Source: Corallium rubrum (lineage: Eukaryota; Cnidaria; Anthozoa; Scleralcyonacea; Coralliidae). From it: DNA of 64,000 nucleotides. Shown here piece by piece: positions 49,418 through 58,624 of the stretch; the first letter of the stretch is position 1; every line of letters begins with the position of its first letter. Where the stretch lies: NCBI GenBank assembly GCA_964035015.1, contig OZ036007.1:813899-877898 (forward strand), given 5' to 3'. Position numbers and translations under genes: made by a program. The notes beneath the pieces were generated by a model, which made no database searches, had not been told where the DNA came from, and was given only the letters and a program-made list of their open reading frames with translations.

Positions 49418-49508
49418 GCGAAGCGATTTTCTTTTGTTCGAATTCAATAGATTTCTGATTAGTTCCAGCTCAGAGCTCATGAGACAAAAGAAAAAGTCGC
49501 TTCGCGCG
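49418..49508. mobile_element. Small MITE
   Basis: Inverted ends AAGCGAAGCGATTTTCTTTT / AAAAGAAAAAGTCGCTTCG, about 90 bases, inserted in the LINE C-terminal coding part. Confidence 0.65.
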
Positions 49509-50090
49509 AAAAAAGTTGCCTAGTGGAAAACCGGCTTTACTGACCATTTACTGTACTTGCATCGGACCCATTATGGAATACGCGTGCGAAGTTTGGCATC
49601 ATTCCCTTCCTGACTACCTTAGCCTTCAAATCGAACACGTCCAAAAAAGAGCGCTTCGTATCATTTTTCCATCCAGCACATATGATACCGCCTTGAAAGT
49701 GACAAATTTGCCCAGCTTGCACGATCGTCGAAGCCATTCATGTCAACGTTTCTTTCGTAAAACTCTTAACCCCAGTCACAAAATTTATTCTACTGTCCCC
49801 CAACGGAAAAAATGTAAATATAATATTAGAAATTTCACTCCGTTGTTATTACCTAGATGTAAAACGGATAGATTTTTAAATAGCTTTATTCCATCAGCAA
49901 CTCGTATTAGCGAACACGTATAGATTAGAATCTCTAGCCTTTCTTTCTTTTATTGATTTTATTGTAAATTTGTTATTTAACCTTAATGTAGATAGTTATA
50001 TTTCATTGTTATACTGTAGAATTCAATTTTGTTTTAACAATAGTTGCAATTCAGTAATTCAATAAATTCAATTCAAGAATATATATTATA

Positions 50091-51097
50091 TTCATAGCAT
50101 GAGACATGCAGTCAGTAATAGAGTATCGTGTTACGAGTGGTACGATTTGTAACAATTCGACCAATTGGACAAATCGAACAAATCGACGAATGTATAGACC
50201 TACTGTCCATATTGCAAATTGGCCACACGTGGTATCAAGTAACGAATTTCACCACTGGTACGACTCGGCCAATTGACACAAATGGAAGCACAAATGGAAG
50301 GAAAGGACATACGAGTGTTTGGGCCGGTTAATCTATTCGGCAGTATTGCCTGACTTGTATGGGTTTTACAAGCTGGGGTGGCGCCAGAGGGGGGACCCCG
50401 TCGGTAGCCCCCCATCGGGGAAAATTAACAGATTTTTCGGGGAATAATCTGGAGGAAAAATTGTATTTTTAACAATTGGCAAAGAACTTTTTAACTGATT
50501 AAGCCAGACAAGTCTGTAATTAATGCTTTAATAGTGAAATAAAACTCCTTTAGAAACACAGGATACGGTATATATATTGTGTAGAAGTCAACAGTGTTAA
50601 TAATTACAGCACACAAAATTCCATTTTCTGTCTGCAATATTGAACGAAAATGGCAAAGGTTATTGACCAAATAGGTGCTGTAACTTGTCGGTTATTGCGA
50701 TAATTTTACGCGGAGAAGATGCAAAAAGCTATTCTAGACGTTCATATTTTGAAAATTTCCCGGGGGAGGATGCCCCCGAATCCCCCTTGTCGGGTAATTT
50801 CTGGCACCAGCCCTGTTTGCAAGTCTGGATCAACTCTTAAAACAAAAAAACAAGACAAATTAACAGTTAATTAAGTAATATATCCAACGCGAGTAAGTGT
50901 TCTTCCTCTGATTTCTAAATACAGCCACGCAAGTTGAAAATACGAGGCGAAGACGAGTTTTTTTTAACCAGCCGTTGGCTGTATTTAGACATTGGAGGAT
51001 GAACACTGACGAGTGTTGGATATAGCTTCTCAAACGAATCAATATTTTAAGAAAAAATCGACTTCAAAGTTTGATAAATTTTAGTGTAAACTAATTA
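50091..51097. other. No gene recognised
   Basis: Contains CAATTGGACAAATCGAACAA-type short repeats (50150-50290), a GC-rich GGGGTGGCGCCAGAGGGGGG segment related to text near 45845 and 50760, and a weak inverted repeat around 50885-51030. Nothing coding. Confidence 0.4.
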
Positions 51098-52144
51098 CTA
51101 GAAATACATGAACGCAACAACCCCTCGCCCGCTTTATATGCATTTTTTAACCCCCACTATTACCCCCTCCCCTCCCCTAATTTCTGTTTTTTTGTTTTAT
51201 TAATGACACCCAGATGACAGATCAGAAAACATCCAGAAAATTAGTTAGCAAGGTTCATCTGTAGTCATGTATTGACACACCGAAAGAACATGCAAAGTCA
51301 ATATTAAAAAAAACAAAAACGAGATGAACCAAATGACATATTTTCGTTCAAAAATTGATAAATATAAACAGTGGCCAAGAAAAGACACCATGCCAACGGC
51401 CTAGCGTTCAAAGACAATTCTAGACAAATATATTATTTATATTAATTTTCATTTTAGATTTCTTCCGTTTTAACTCAGCTAAACTGGTAAATACGAATCT
51501 CCTACCGTTAAACTTTCTTCTGCTTTTGTCACCACAAACACTGCCAACTCAGTCTACTCTTTTCGGATTGTTTTTCGCGTTCGCGGTTTCTTACTTTTTT
51601 CGTTGTTGACACATAAATATGACAAGGCATTATTCAGTGCTCTTCATGATCTAAAAAGCCGTTTGTTTCAAAATTCCTTCATCGTTCCTTCTCGAGTTAT
51701 GTAGAATACACCAGAGCAAAATTCTTTACCGGCTTTGAACAGTTTCAGGACACATCCTTCTTTCAGTTACATTTAGGTAGGCATCGTTCTCGGTTTTTAT
51801 CGTATTAATTTTTAGGCTTTTTTCAGTGGTTTTAAGTCGTATTTTCTGTTGTCTTTTTCACGCTGTCACATCTCTTGTTAGCCTTCTCTCTTTGGTCTTT
51901 TTCCATAGTAATATTAATGTACATTTTAGCTGAAACCATTTTTTCTGGCAAAGATTTCTTTCGTCTTGATCGTTGAAAAACTATTTCGTAACCCAACCGA
52001 ACTTATAAATTATAATTTGCTGACGTAAATTTAAATAATTTGAATAATTTATCAGGTTAGTTACCAGTACCCTGCTATTCGAACTGCGCAAGTTGTGGAT
52101 TTGATAACATATATATATATATATATTTTCGCTTACCTCAAAAG

Positions 52145-52187
52145 TCTGCTACAGGCTGTTTCATCTAAAAAAGAGTCTTCAGGCAGA
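52145..52187 (-). ncRNA. Hammerhead ribozyme motif, type B
   Basis: Minus strand: stem I TCTGC / GCAGA, core CTGAAGA, short stem II (TCT / AGA), GAAAC, and stem III ACAG / CTGT, followed by A at the predicted cleavage site. All conserved core bases of a small hammerhead are present. It lies 80 bases 3' of the Penelope-like ORF. A second copy is at 56091-56133. Confidence 0.6.
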
Positions 52188-52266
52188 TGACAATTTTCGA
52201 AAACAGGGGGTGCTTATATCCTTCTTGTCGGAACGTGGGAGTGTGGGGGCGAAACAATACATGCAT

Positions 52267-54318
52267 TCATGGCTTTGTTGCGCTGTTTGCGCGGAATTTG
52301 TTTCGATGACGACATTGACTGATAATTTCTGCTCTTTTGTTGAGTAAACAATTCTTGTTTTTATCTTTCAAAATATAAAATTTTTCTTCTAAACATAAAT
52401 TACATCGTTTTGAACCTCCCGTGTACGAAATGGAATGTTTTAAAATTTGCCAATTAATACTAAAATCCTTATTGTTTTCTTTCAATACCCAAATATATTT
52501 CGAAAGTTCGGTGTCGTTTGCATGCTTTTTATGCTGAAAAGATTTAGTGTGGTTGGCCAATCGCTCTTTGAATGTGGTTGAAGTCATGCCAATGTAATTC
52601 TTGATCGTGTTTGTGTTGTTTACTGTGACTGTTGCTTTGTATACTATGTCCCTAGTCATGCATTGTTTTCTAAGTGGGCAATTCGTGTTTTTCTTACAAT
52701 TGCAACTGTTAGTGTCCTTATCCTGTGGCATGTTATTCCTAGATATGTGTGCATTGTGTTTAGTGATTATTGACTTAACATTGTTCATGCAGCTGTAACT
52801 TACTTTGACTGTGTTTCTGTTAAAAATCTTATGGAGCTTGTGGTGTGGTGGGAAGTGCTTGTCAATTAGGTTTAGGAAATTACGTCCTATGTTTGTGCTT
52901 ACACTCTTGCTAAAAGGTGGGTTGAACCAAGTGATGTTGCGTTGCCTATTCCTGCGTGGTTGCTGTGCTGTGTGTTGAGTGTAGCTAAGATCATGATCAA
53001 AGTTGCTGTGCCTAAGTGCGTTCTGATATATGGGTGCAGATTCCTGAAAAACTTGTTCATCTGATGAGAGAAGTGCAATGCGCTTGTTGATTGATGTAGG
53101 TAACTGTCTTGTGATGCTTGGTGGGTGGTTAGAGTGCTTATTTATGTAAAGCGGATCGTCATTGGGCTTCCTATATGGCCTATAATTTCCATTGTTAAGG
53201 TCGAAAGTTACATCTAAAAAGTTTACTATGCGTAAATTTGATTCGGCGGTAATTTTTAGGTCAAACTGCTCGAAAATTTTGTGGAGTTCTTTCCTTGTTT
53301 TGTCCGCTAAACGTGCTGATTTACTTTTTATAATAGCTAAACCGTCATCTCTATATAGGCCAATGCTTTCTTTGCCAAATTTCTTACTTAGGTGATTTAA
53401 AATGAAAAGGCCTACTAACTCACAAACTTCCGCGCCGTCGAAACAACCCATGGTAACGTCAAACAAACTATTGCTATCTTTTTTTATCCATGAAATTCCG
53501 GTATTGAAAAGGAGAGATTTTCTAGCGTGTTTTATTATTGAAATGTTGTTTTCAGTTATAGTAGCCAAATTCGAAGCCCAAGATAATGCTTGGTCCAATA
53601 GTTTTTCAGAAATAGACGGATAGAAATCGACAATGTCAAACGAAATAAAACTATGTCTGTCCTTATCTTTTATATTGCCAAACCACTCAATTACTTGTTT
53701 TGTATTTCTCCATTGGTTTAAATTCAGTTTTTGTCTCAAATTAGAATTAATTTTGTCCAAAATCACCTTACTTAGTTTTCCGGATTCGCTTTTAGCGGGG
53801 TTAATTAATCGGCATTTTGGATTGTTTTCGAAATTTTCTTTGTGGTCTTTTAAAGATATAAATGCTTCGCGTTTTTTCATTTTTTCAATTTTGTCGCCGA
53901 TTCCTAAACTGTTCGAAATTTCTCTTAGTTCCGAATCAATCTCATCTATAGTGTCCTCGGATCCATGCTTATATGTTTTTGTGATGTTGTCATGTAGGAG
54001 CTTGTTGTATGTGTCGAGCGGGGTTTCATAAATGTTCCTAGTTTTGTCTGCAAAAATGAAAATGTTGGGAGATGAATTAATTTTCTTTAAATCGGTAGCC
54101 AAACATTTCTGAAACTGGTTCGTATATGGCCGAAATTGTATATTTTCGATGAGTTTTATAAGGTCGTCTTCGAAAGGTTTTATTTCTGGGATAGAAGGAG
54201 GTGTTTTGTTGGACGCAAGGCCGAAAGGGTTGTTTTGGTTTTCTCTCTGTTTGTTTTTAAGAAAGAAATTGGCTTTCCATCTCATACGTTTTATTACACT
54301 TTCCACTTTTTCAATCAT
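52267..54318 (-). CDS. Penelope-like reverse transcriptase with C-terminal GIY-YIG endonuclease, 683 aa
   Basis: A continuous frame from ATG just inside a TA run to TGA. The RT palm has SFDIVDFYPSI (first catalytic Asp), MGCFDGAEVCELVGLFIL and YRDDGLAI (catalytic Asp pair). A basic linker leads to a cysteine cluster (CNCKKNTNCPLRKQC), then the nuclease: KNYIGMTSTTFKERLANH with the tyrosine, glycine, arginine and histidine positions, and CLEEKFYIL supplying the metal-binding Glu. The GIY part is diverged to VYKATV. An intact frame of full family length suggests recent activity. The ORF may begin slightly upstream in the TA run. Confidence 0.88.
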   Translation of the reverse strand: MIEKVESVIKRMRWKANFFLKNKQRENQNNPFGLASNKTPPSIPEIKPFEDDLIKLIENIQFRPYTNQFQKCLATDLKKINSSPNIFIFADKTRNIYETPLDTYNKLLHDNITKTYKHGSEDTIDEIDSELREISNSLGIGDKIEKMKKREAFISLKDHKENFENNPKCRLINPAKSESGKLSKVILDKINSNLRQKLNLNQWRNTKQVIEWFGNIKDKDRHSFISFDIVDFYPSISEKLLDQALSWASNLATITENNISIIKHARKSLLFNTGISWIKKDSNSLFDVTMGCFDGAEVCELVGLFILNHLSKKFGKESIGLYRDDGLAIIKSKSARLADKTRKELHKIFEQFDLKITAESNLRIVNFLDVTFDLNNGNYRPYRKPNDDPLYINKHSNHPPSITRQLPTSINKRIALLSSDEQVFQESAPIYQNALRHSNFDHDLSYTQHTAQQPRRNRQRNITWFNPPFSKSVSTNIGRNFLNLIDKHFPPHHKLHKIFNRNTVKVSYSCMNNVKSIITKHNAHISRNNMPQDKDTNSCNCKKNTNCPLRKQCMTRDIVYKATVTVNNTNTIKNYIGMTSTTFKERLANHTKSFQHKKHANDTELSKYIWVLKENNKDFSINWQILKHSISYTGGSKRCNLCLEEKFYILKDKNKNCLLNKRAEIISQCRHRNKFRANSATKP

Positions 54319-54320
54319 AT

Positions 54321-54392
<72 letters not shown>

Positions 54393-54437
54393 TAGATATA
54401 GATATAGATATAGATAGATTTTATTTAAAAAATGAAC

Positions 54438-54480
54438 GTTGCTACTCCGAGTTTCACGCGTTAAGCGATCATCAGGCAAC
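54438..54480 (-). ncRNA. Hammerhead ribozyme motif, type A (inverted copy)
   Basis: Minus-strand twin of 54673-54715, with identical core and stems, in the left arm of an inverted repeat. Confidence 0.75.
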
Positions 54481-54672
54481 TGAAAAAGTTTCACTATAAC
54501 TTCTGTTTATATTGCGTGGCACGCGTGAGATCGCGGCACACGTGACATCGCCGTGATGGCACGTGACGGCACACGTGACATGTCACGTGTGCCGCACACG
54601 TGACATGTCACGTGTGCCGCGATCTCACGCGTGCCACGCAATATAAACAGAAGTTATAGTGAAACTTTTTCA

Positions 54673-54715
54673 GTTGCCTGATGATCGCTTAACGCGTGAA
54701 ACTCGGAGTAGCAAC
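54673..54715 (+). ncRNA. Hammerhead ribozyme motif, type A
   Basis: Stem I GTTGC / GCAAC, core CTGATGA, stem II CGC / GCG with a UUAAC loop, GAAAC, stem III ACTC / GAGT, and A at the predicted cleavage site (after 54710). Every invariant core position of a minimal hammerhead is present. Such motifs are known from Penelope-like elements. Confidence 0.78.
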
Positions 54716-54799
54716 GTTCATTTTTTAAATAAAATCTATCTTGCTCTACCTTCAAAAGTATCGAGCACTCTGTGGTCTATTGTAAACGACTACTTTAAC

Positions 54800-54848
<49 letters not shown>

Positions 54849-55689
54849 TATAGATATATAGATATATAGATATATATATATATGTAGATATAAACAGGTT
54901 TCAGAATTGCTTTCAGCTTTTCATCTCGCGTGTAAAGTGGACTACACGCACGTCGAGATTAGCACCCTCACCGGACTCCGGGCCTTCTGCCCTACGCCGG
55001 GCTCGGGGATTAATGATTTGAAAATAATAGATAAAATAGTTCATTGTTAAAAGTAATGCACGACTAACGCCGTCAACATCACTGAATGCTCGAATTAATG
55101 GGTTCTTGCGAACAAAGCAAAGTGTACCAATTTCATCTAATGTTTTGAATAAAAATTGACAATTACTAAATTTCAATTTGGCATTCGTATAAAAAAAAAA
55201 ATAGTATGGCTATTATCAAAAATTTGAGACGCATCGTCTTAAAAACACCACAAGATCACTGTACTCAAGACGACAGATGGATTATTCCTATTTCCTTTTG
55301 AATAGATAGGGTAGATATAAATAAAGTTTAATTAACATTACCATTTCCCCCTTAATTAAGAAACCGTCACGCTAGTTTCTTTTCCGTGCGCATGAGTAAT
55401 TTTGAGAGAATAATTATTTACCTTGCGCGAGTTCCACGAGAAGTGTGAGAAGGACCATTATCAGCCAAGAATAGAAATAACGCAACTTGTTATGTGTATT
55501 CAGTTAGGACCATAAAGATCTGTTTTTGTATATACCTTATGGCGTCCCATTTCTCAAACAATCTCGCGCAATGGCTTTCAAAGTATTTCAGGAAAATTAT
55601 TAGCCTGATTTATTTGTTTTATTCTCGGTCATGACGCTTGGGTTTTACTTGTCCAATACTGTCGCATAGATTCCAGTCGTTCGACTCGT

Positions 55690-56055
55690 GTTTTTCGTGA
55701 AGTGCATAGACTTAGAGTAGTTAAGGTGTATAGGTGGAAGAGGTACGCTAAAAAATCCGTCGAGTTGATCGATTGGACGAATGTGTCGAGTCGTGCCGAC
55801 TCGTGATATTGGTGAGGAGCATAAACTTGGAGTAGATAAGGTATATACATGTGGAAGAGGTGCCCTAAAAAATCCATTGGATGGATCGATTGGTCCAATT
55901 TGTCGAGTCGTGCCGACGTGACATTCGTGAAGTGCATAGACTTAGAGTAGATAAGAAATATAGGTGGAAGAGGTAACCTAAAACATCCGTCGAATGGATC
56001 GATTGGGCCAATTTTTCGAGTCCTTTCGACTCGCGATATTCGTGAAGTGCATAGA
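55690..56055. repeat. Tandem repeat, about 114-bp unit, 3.3 copies
   Basis: CGTGAAGTGCATAGACTTAG recurs at 55699, 55814 (diverged), 55926 and 56040. Each unit also holds GGTGGAAGAGGTACCCTAAA and GGATCGATTGGTCCAATT variants. The minus frame across it is an artefact. The stretch 55010-55690 shows nothing coding. Confidence 0.85.
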
Positions 56056-56069
56056 CATATATATATTTA

Positions 56070-56205
56070 GATTTTCGCTTACCTCAAAAGTCTGCAACAG
56101 GCTGTTTCATCTAAAAAAGAATCTTCAGGCAGATCTGTTATCGAGCACTCTTTGCGTTTCGTAGACCAAAACCCACACGTATATATATATATATATATAT
56201 ATATA
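56070..56205 (-). mobile_element. Penelope-type terminal repeat fragment with hammerhead type B
   Basis: Shares TTTTCGCTTACCTCAAAAGTC and the following 50 bases with 52130-52190, then ATCGAGCACTCT as at 54759, then (TA)n. The minus-strand hammerhead at 56133-56091 has stem I TCTGC / GCAGA, CTGAAGA and GAAAC, with T at the cleavage position. Solo fragment without ORF. Confidence 0.65.
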
Positions 56206-56424
56206 TTTACAGTGCCTTGAATTTTTCATTATTGGTTCTCTTGGGATATATCATAGATACATCTCTAGAAAGAGCAAAGAAAACCAACTCATCTATTAAA
56301 TAATAAATAGGTACTGTATTAAAAAATTTGGAATACATAATAGAATCCACAATTTTTTTTAAAATAAATTAATTATTCAAAATTTACAACAGAGCCACAT
56401 AAATTAGTCAAAGCACAACAACAA

Positions 56425-56684
56425 TTAAGACACCATCTTGTCTAATGTTGTCACTCCATTTGTCGGACTGATTACAAACTTAATTGGCTGTGTGGAACTA
56501 AGGATTGCATATTTCTTCCTGATGTTCCCAATTACTCGTTCAACATGGATTCGAACATTTGCAATCCGTCTTGTCTGCTCTACTTCAATACCACTTAACT
56601 GGGGCTTTCCTTTGGTAAATGCAGGAATCTTAATTGTAGCACAATAAAGACCAACTGACTCCTGAATGTCAAAACCTCTATCTG
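56425..56684 (-). pseudogene. C-terminal part of a THAP/DDE_Tnp_4 transposase
   Basis: Minus frame [58 protein letters not shown], ending DKMVS and TAA. DRGF and [15 protein letters not shown] are the closing motifs of DDE_Tnp_4 transposases. It breaks off at 56684, where the ATPase element begins. The N-terminal half is at 62343-63382, and the middle (first catalytic Asp region) is missing. Confidence 0.8.
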
Positions 56685-57267
56685 GCCTAGTTTGTAGAGG
56701 AACGAAACAGAAATGGATAGAGAAACTTTATATTTTTTATCTGAAACCTTGTTTGGAGGAATATAGAGAGTTATCGTTTACTTTGGCCTAGTTTGTAGAG
56801 GAACGAAACAGAAATGGATAAAGACACTTTATATTTTTTATCTTAAACCTGGAATTTAGCGGGTTTTTGGTTAAGTAATCTGAGTGTTATTTACGAAGAG
56901 ATGAATGTTAACAGTTTTGGTCGAATTATCGCTTATCTAACCCTAGTGTATAGAGTATACGAATCCTTGGATGAAGAATCAATTCGAGAAGCCGTAAGAA
57001 GAACGATTTTAAGTGTGGAAATATAAACCCAGAGCGGTTTATTACTTTGAAAGCGTTGCTACGCTTTCTTTATTACTTTGAAAGCGTTGCTACGCTTTCT
57101 GTTACTAAGTGTGATATTTGCATATTTATCCTCAGTGCACGTGCAGGAGACAAAAGAGAAACTCATTAGGGGCAATTATGAGGATTAGGCAAGTCTAGGC
57201 GAGAAAGTCATTAACAACACACGTACATGTAATACAGAATTTAAACTATTTTATTGAGAAATATATC

Positions 57268-57942
57268 TTACACAAAAAAGTCTTGATTATTTAGTGATCT
57301 ATCGGTAACACTAGCATATGGGCATACAGTACATCTTATAATCCGAAGGCATGGATCATGAGTCTTGAATTCTGTACCACAAACATTACATATCAGATTT
57401 CGAATAACACATTTGTTAAAATATTTCCACAAACACGTAGGACACTCAATTACATGTGTAAAATTAACAGGATTCTGACAACGTTCGCAATCAACAGGTT
57501 CGTCAATTATAGAATTTTCTGATTCTATTTCGGTGTAATCTTTATCGTGTTCTGAATCTTCTTCGGAGGACGTTTCTTCGTTTTCGCTCTCTGATTCTGT
57601 TTCTTCTTCTGCCTGCGCCAACATTGTCAGCACTCGAACATTTTCGATAAGGTTTTTGTCAATATTAATGTCGGCGAGTCCTTTTACAAATACATTTAGA
57701 CCAGCTGGTTCGGGAATTCCTGAGACGTAAGGTGATACGCAGTATTCTACCAATTCGGCTATCTTTGTGTTTGGTATAGTTCTTCCTTGATACACAATTT
57801 CTCCTTTGGGATTCCATGTTAAGTTGACATAGGACGCGAGTAAGCTATTCAGCAAAGAAGACGCTGTCGCTTCATCCACTCCGTAGTCAAAGTGTGACAG
57901 TATTTCTTTAACACGAAAATCATCATGTAATCTTTCTCCCAT
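57268..57942 (-). CDS. 224-aa acidic zinc-ribbon protein, left arm copy
   Basis: Complete frame from ATG to TAA. The N-terminal half contains LTWNPKGEIVYQGRTIPNTK, resembling a conserved segment of accessory proteins in Polinton-like elements (recalled, not tested). The middle is a Glu/Ser-rich acidic stretch (TESESENEETSSEEDSEHD). The C-terminus has four CxxC-type pairs (CERC, CPTC, CNVC, CTVC), suggesting two zinc-binding ribbons. It lies 44 bases downstream of the 105-aa gene and is likely co-transcribed with it, away from the element centre. Function unknown. The right-arm copy differs by only two residues. Confidence 0.75.
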   Translation of the reverse strand: MGERLHDDFRVKEILSHFDYGVDEATASSLLNSLLASYVNLTWNPKGEIVYQGRTIPNTKIAELVEYCVSPYVSGIPEPAGLNVFVKGLADINIDKNLIENVRVLTMLAQAEEETESESENEETSSEEDSEHDKDYTEIESENSIIDEPVDCERCQNPVNFTHVIECPTCLWKYFNKCVIRNLICNVCGTEFKTHDPCLRIIRCTVCPYASVTDRSLNNQDFFV

Positions 57943-57986
57943 CGTGTTCAGGGTTCGAATGAGAGTCTTTACAAAATATCGTTCTT

Positions 57987-58304
57987 TTATATTAGTTCTG
58001 CGAGTCCGTCTAAAACAGGACCAAGTAAGACATCAAGAAATCCTGCACCTTTTTGAACCAGTATCTCCTTTTTTCTCATAAAACTACTTCGGGGACTAGC
58101 CAAAGTTGATATGTCGTCGCTATAAGGCTTAACGTCTTCAAGCAAAGCAGGTGATAATTGATATTGCATTGACCAAAAGTTAAACATACAATCACAAATG
58201 CATCTAATTTGCTCGGGGCTTGCAGTCTCCAACAGAGCTCGCTGTTGAATAGGTTCACTTGTACATAAAAGTTCAAGAAACGGTTTGTGCTTTTTGATCA
58301 ACAT
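57987..58304 (-). CDS. 105-aa protein with hydrophobic Gly-rich C-terminus, left arm copy
   Basis: Intact frame. The N-terminal helical part has KKHKPFLELLCTSEPIQQRA and CICDCMFNFW. A basic MRKKEILVQK precedes the end GAGFLDVLLGPVLDGLAELI. Small proteins with this basic-then-glycine/hydrophobic tail accompany packaging ATPases in Polinton-type elements and may be virion-core or membrane-active components; this is inference. It is the first gene of the outward-reading left-arm pair. The right-arm copy has a nonsense mutation. Confidence 0.65.
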   Translation of the reverse strand: MLIKKHKPFLELLCTSEPIQQRALLETASPEQIRCICDCMFNFWSMQYQLSPALLEDVKPYSDDISTLASPRSSFMRKKEILVQKGAGFLDVLLGPVLDGLAELI

Positions 58305-58357
58305 CTCTATTTGACAGTCAGTGTCTAAATGAGGAAAACGCTACCAAAATACACATT

Positions 58358-58562
58358 TTAAGAGGAGGAGGAGGAGGAGGAGAAAGAGGAGGAGAAAGAG
58401 GAGGAGGAGGAGGAGGAGGAGAAAGAGGAGGAGGAGGAGAAAGAGGAGGAGGAGGAGAAAGAGGAGGACGAGGAGGAGGAGAAAGAGGAGGAAGAGGAGG
58501 AGAAAGAGGAGGAGGAGAAAGAGGAGGAGGAGGAGGAGGAGGAGGAGGAGGAGGAGGAGGAG
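58358..58562. repeat. Polypurine tract (GGA)n/GAAAGA, left
   Basis: About 205 bases of pure A/G on the + strand, made of GAGGAGGAGGAGAAAG units. The mirror counterpart on the other side of the ATPase gene (60103-60293) is pure C/T, so the pair forms part of the inverted arms. Confidence 0.95.
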
Positions 58563-58624
58563 AAATAAATAATAAGACATTATCCAGAAATATTCATTCT
58601 GCTCATGCTGTTCAACGAGTGAAC

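Larger units (their letters stand above)
46050..50090 (+). pseudogene. LINE (CR1/L2-like) with endonuclease and reverse transcriptase, degraded and interrupted
   Basis: The N-terminal apurinic endonuclease carries TNTRSLVTKVDEL, ITET (then TGA where Trp is expected), RGGGVGVYIKD and AVYHPPGND. The reverse transcriptase follows: CGPDNILSWLLRE, DFRPISLTPVVSRLLEK, LLDFSKAFDRINHNILLRKL, AGVPQGTKLGPLLFL and the catalytic YVDDSTL (47961-47981). The C-terminus YCTCIGPIMEYACEVWHHSL to SATRISEHV ends at 49923. Stops and frame shifts occur at about 46184, 46480, 46700, 46984 and 47598. A Helitron-like element (48069-49266) and a small MITE (49418-49508) split the end. The 3' tail ends in ATTCA-type repeats near 50090. 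Confidence 0.85.
54420..54740. repeat. Near-perfect palindrome of two inverted Penelope-type terminal repeats
   Basis: The left arm (54425-54565) is the reverse complement of the right arm (54590-54735) over about 140 bases. The centre is made of ACGTGACATGTCACGT-type palindromes. Each arm contains one hammerhead. The sequence AAATAAAATCTATC follows the right arm and its mirror precedes the left arm. Confidence 0.9.
52126..54890 (-). mobile_element. Penelope-like retroelement with intact ORF
   Basis: Comparison with Helitron-like copy 1 places the insertion between the TA runs at 52108-52125 and 54850-54890. It holds the complete minus-strand ORF 54318-52267. A hammerhead motif lies just downstream (52187-52145), and an inverted pair of terminal repeats with a second hammerhead type lies upstream (54420-54740), embedded in (TA)n at 54320-54390 and 54804-54846. 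This layout matches endonuclease-positive Penelope-like elements, whose terminal repeats often carry hammerheads. The ends are approximate. Confidence 0.75.
51098..55009 (-). mobile_element. Helitron-like element, copy 2, hosting a Penelope-like element
   Basis: It starts CTAGAAATACATGAACGCAAC (51098) and ends CGGGCTCGGGGA (55009), matching the ends of copy 1. Internal matches include TTTAACTCAGCTAAACTGGT near 51470 and the GC-rich ACGCACGTCGAGATTAGCAC near 54945. On the minus strand it starts TC and ends CTAG, inserted between A and T. The middle (52126-54890) is foreign: a Penelope-like element inserted in an internal TA run. Confidence 0.5.

Noticed and set aside
52601-54031. Plus-strand ORFs opposite the Penelope-like gene
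   Set aside because: Shadow frames of the 683-codon minus-strand ORF, which has all catalytic motifs.
58341-58580. Poly-Leu/Phe ORFs over the GGA tract, and the + counterparts at 60067-60336
   Set aside because: Low-complexity translations of the polypurine and polypyrimidine tracts.
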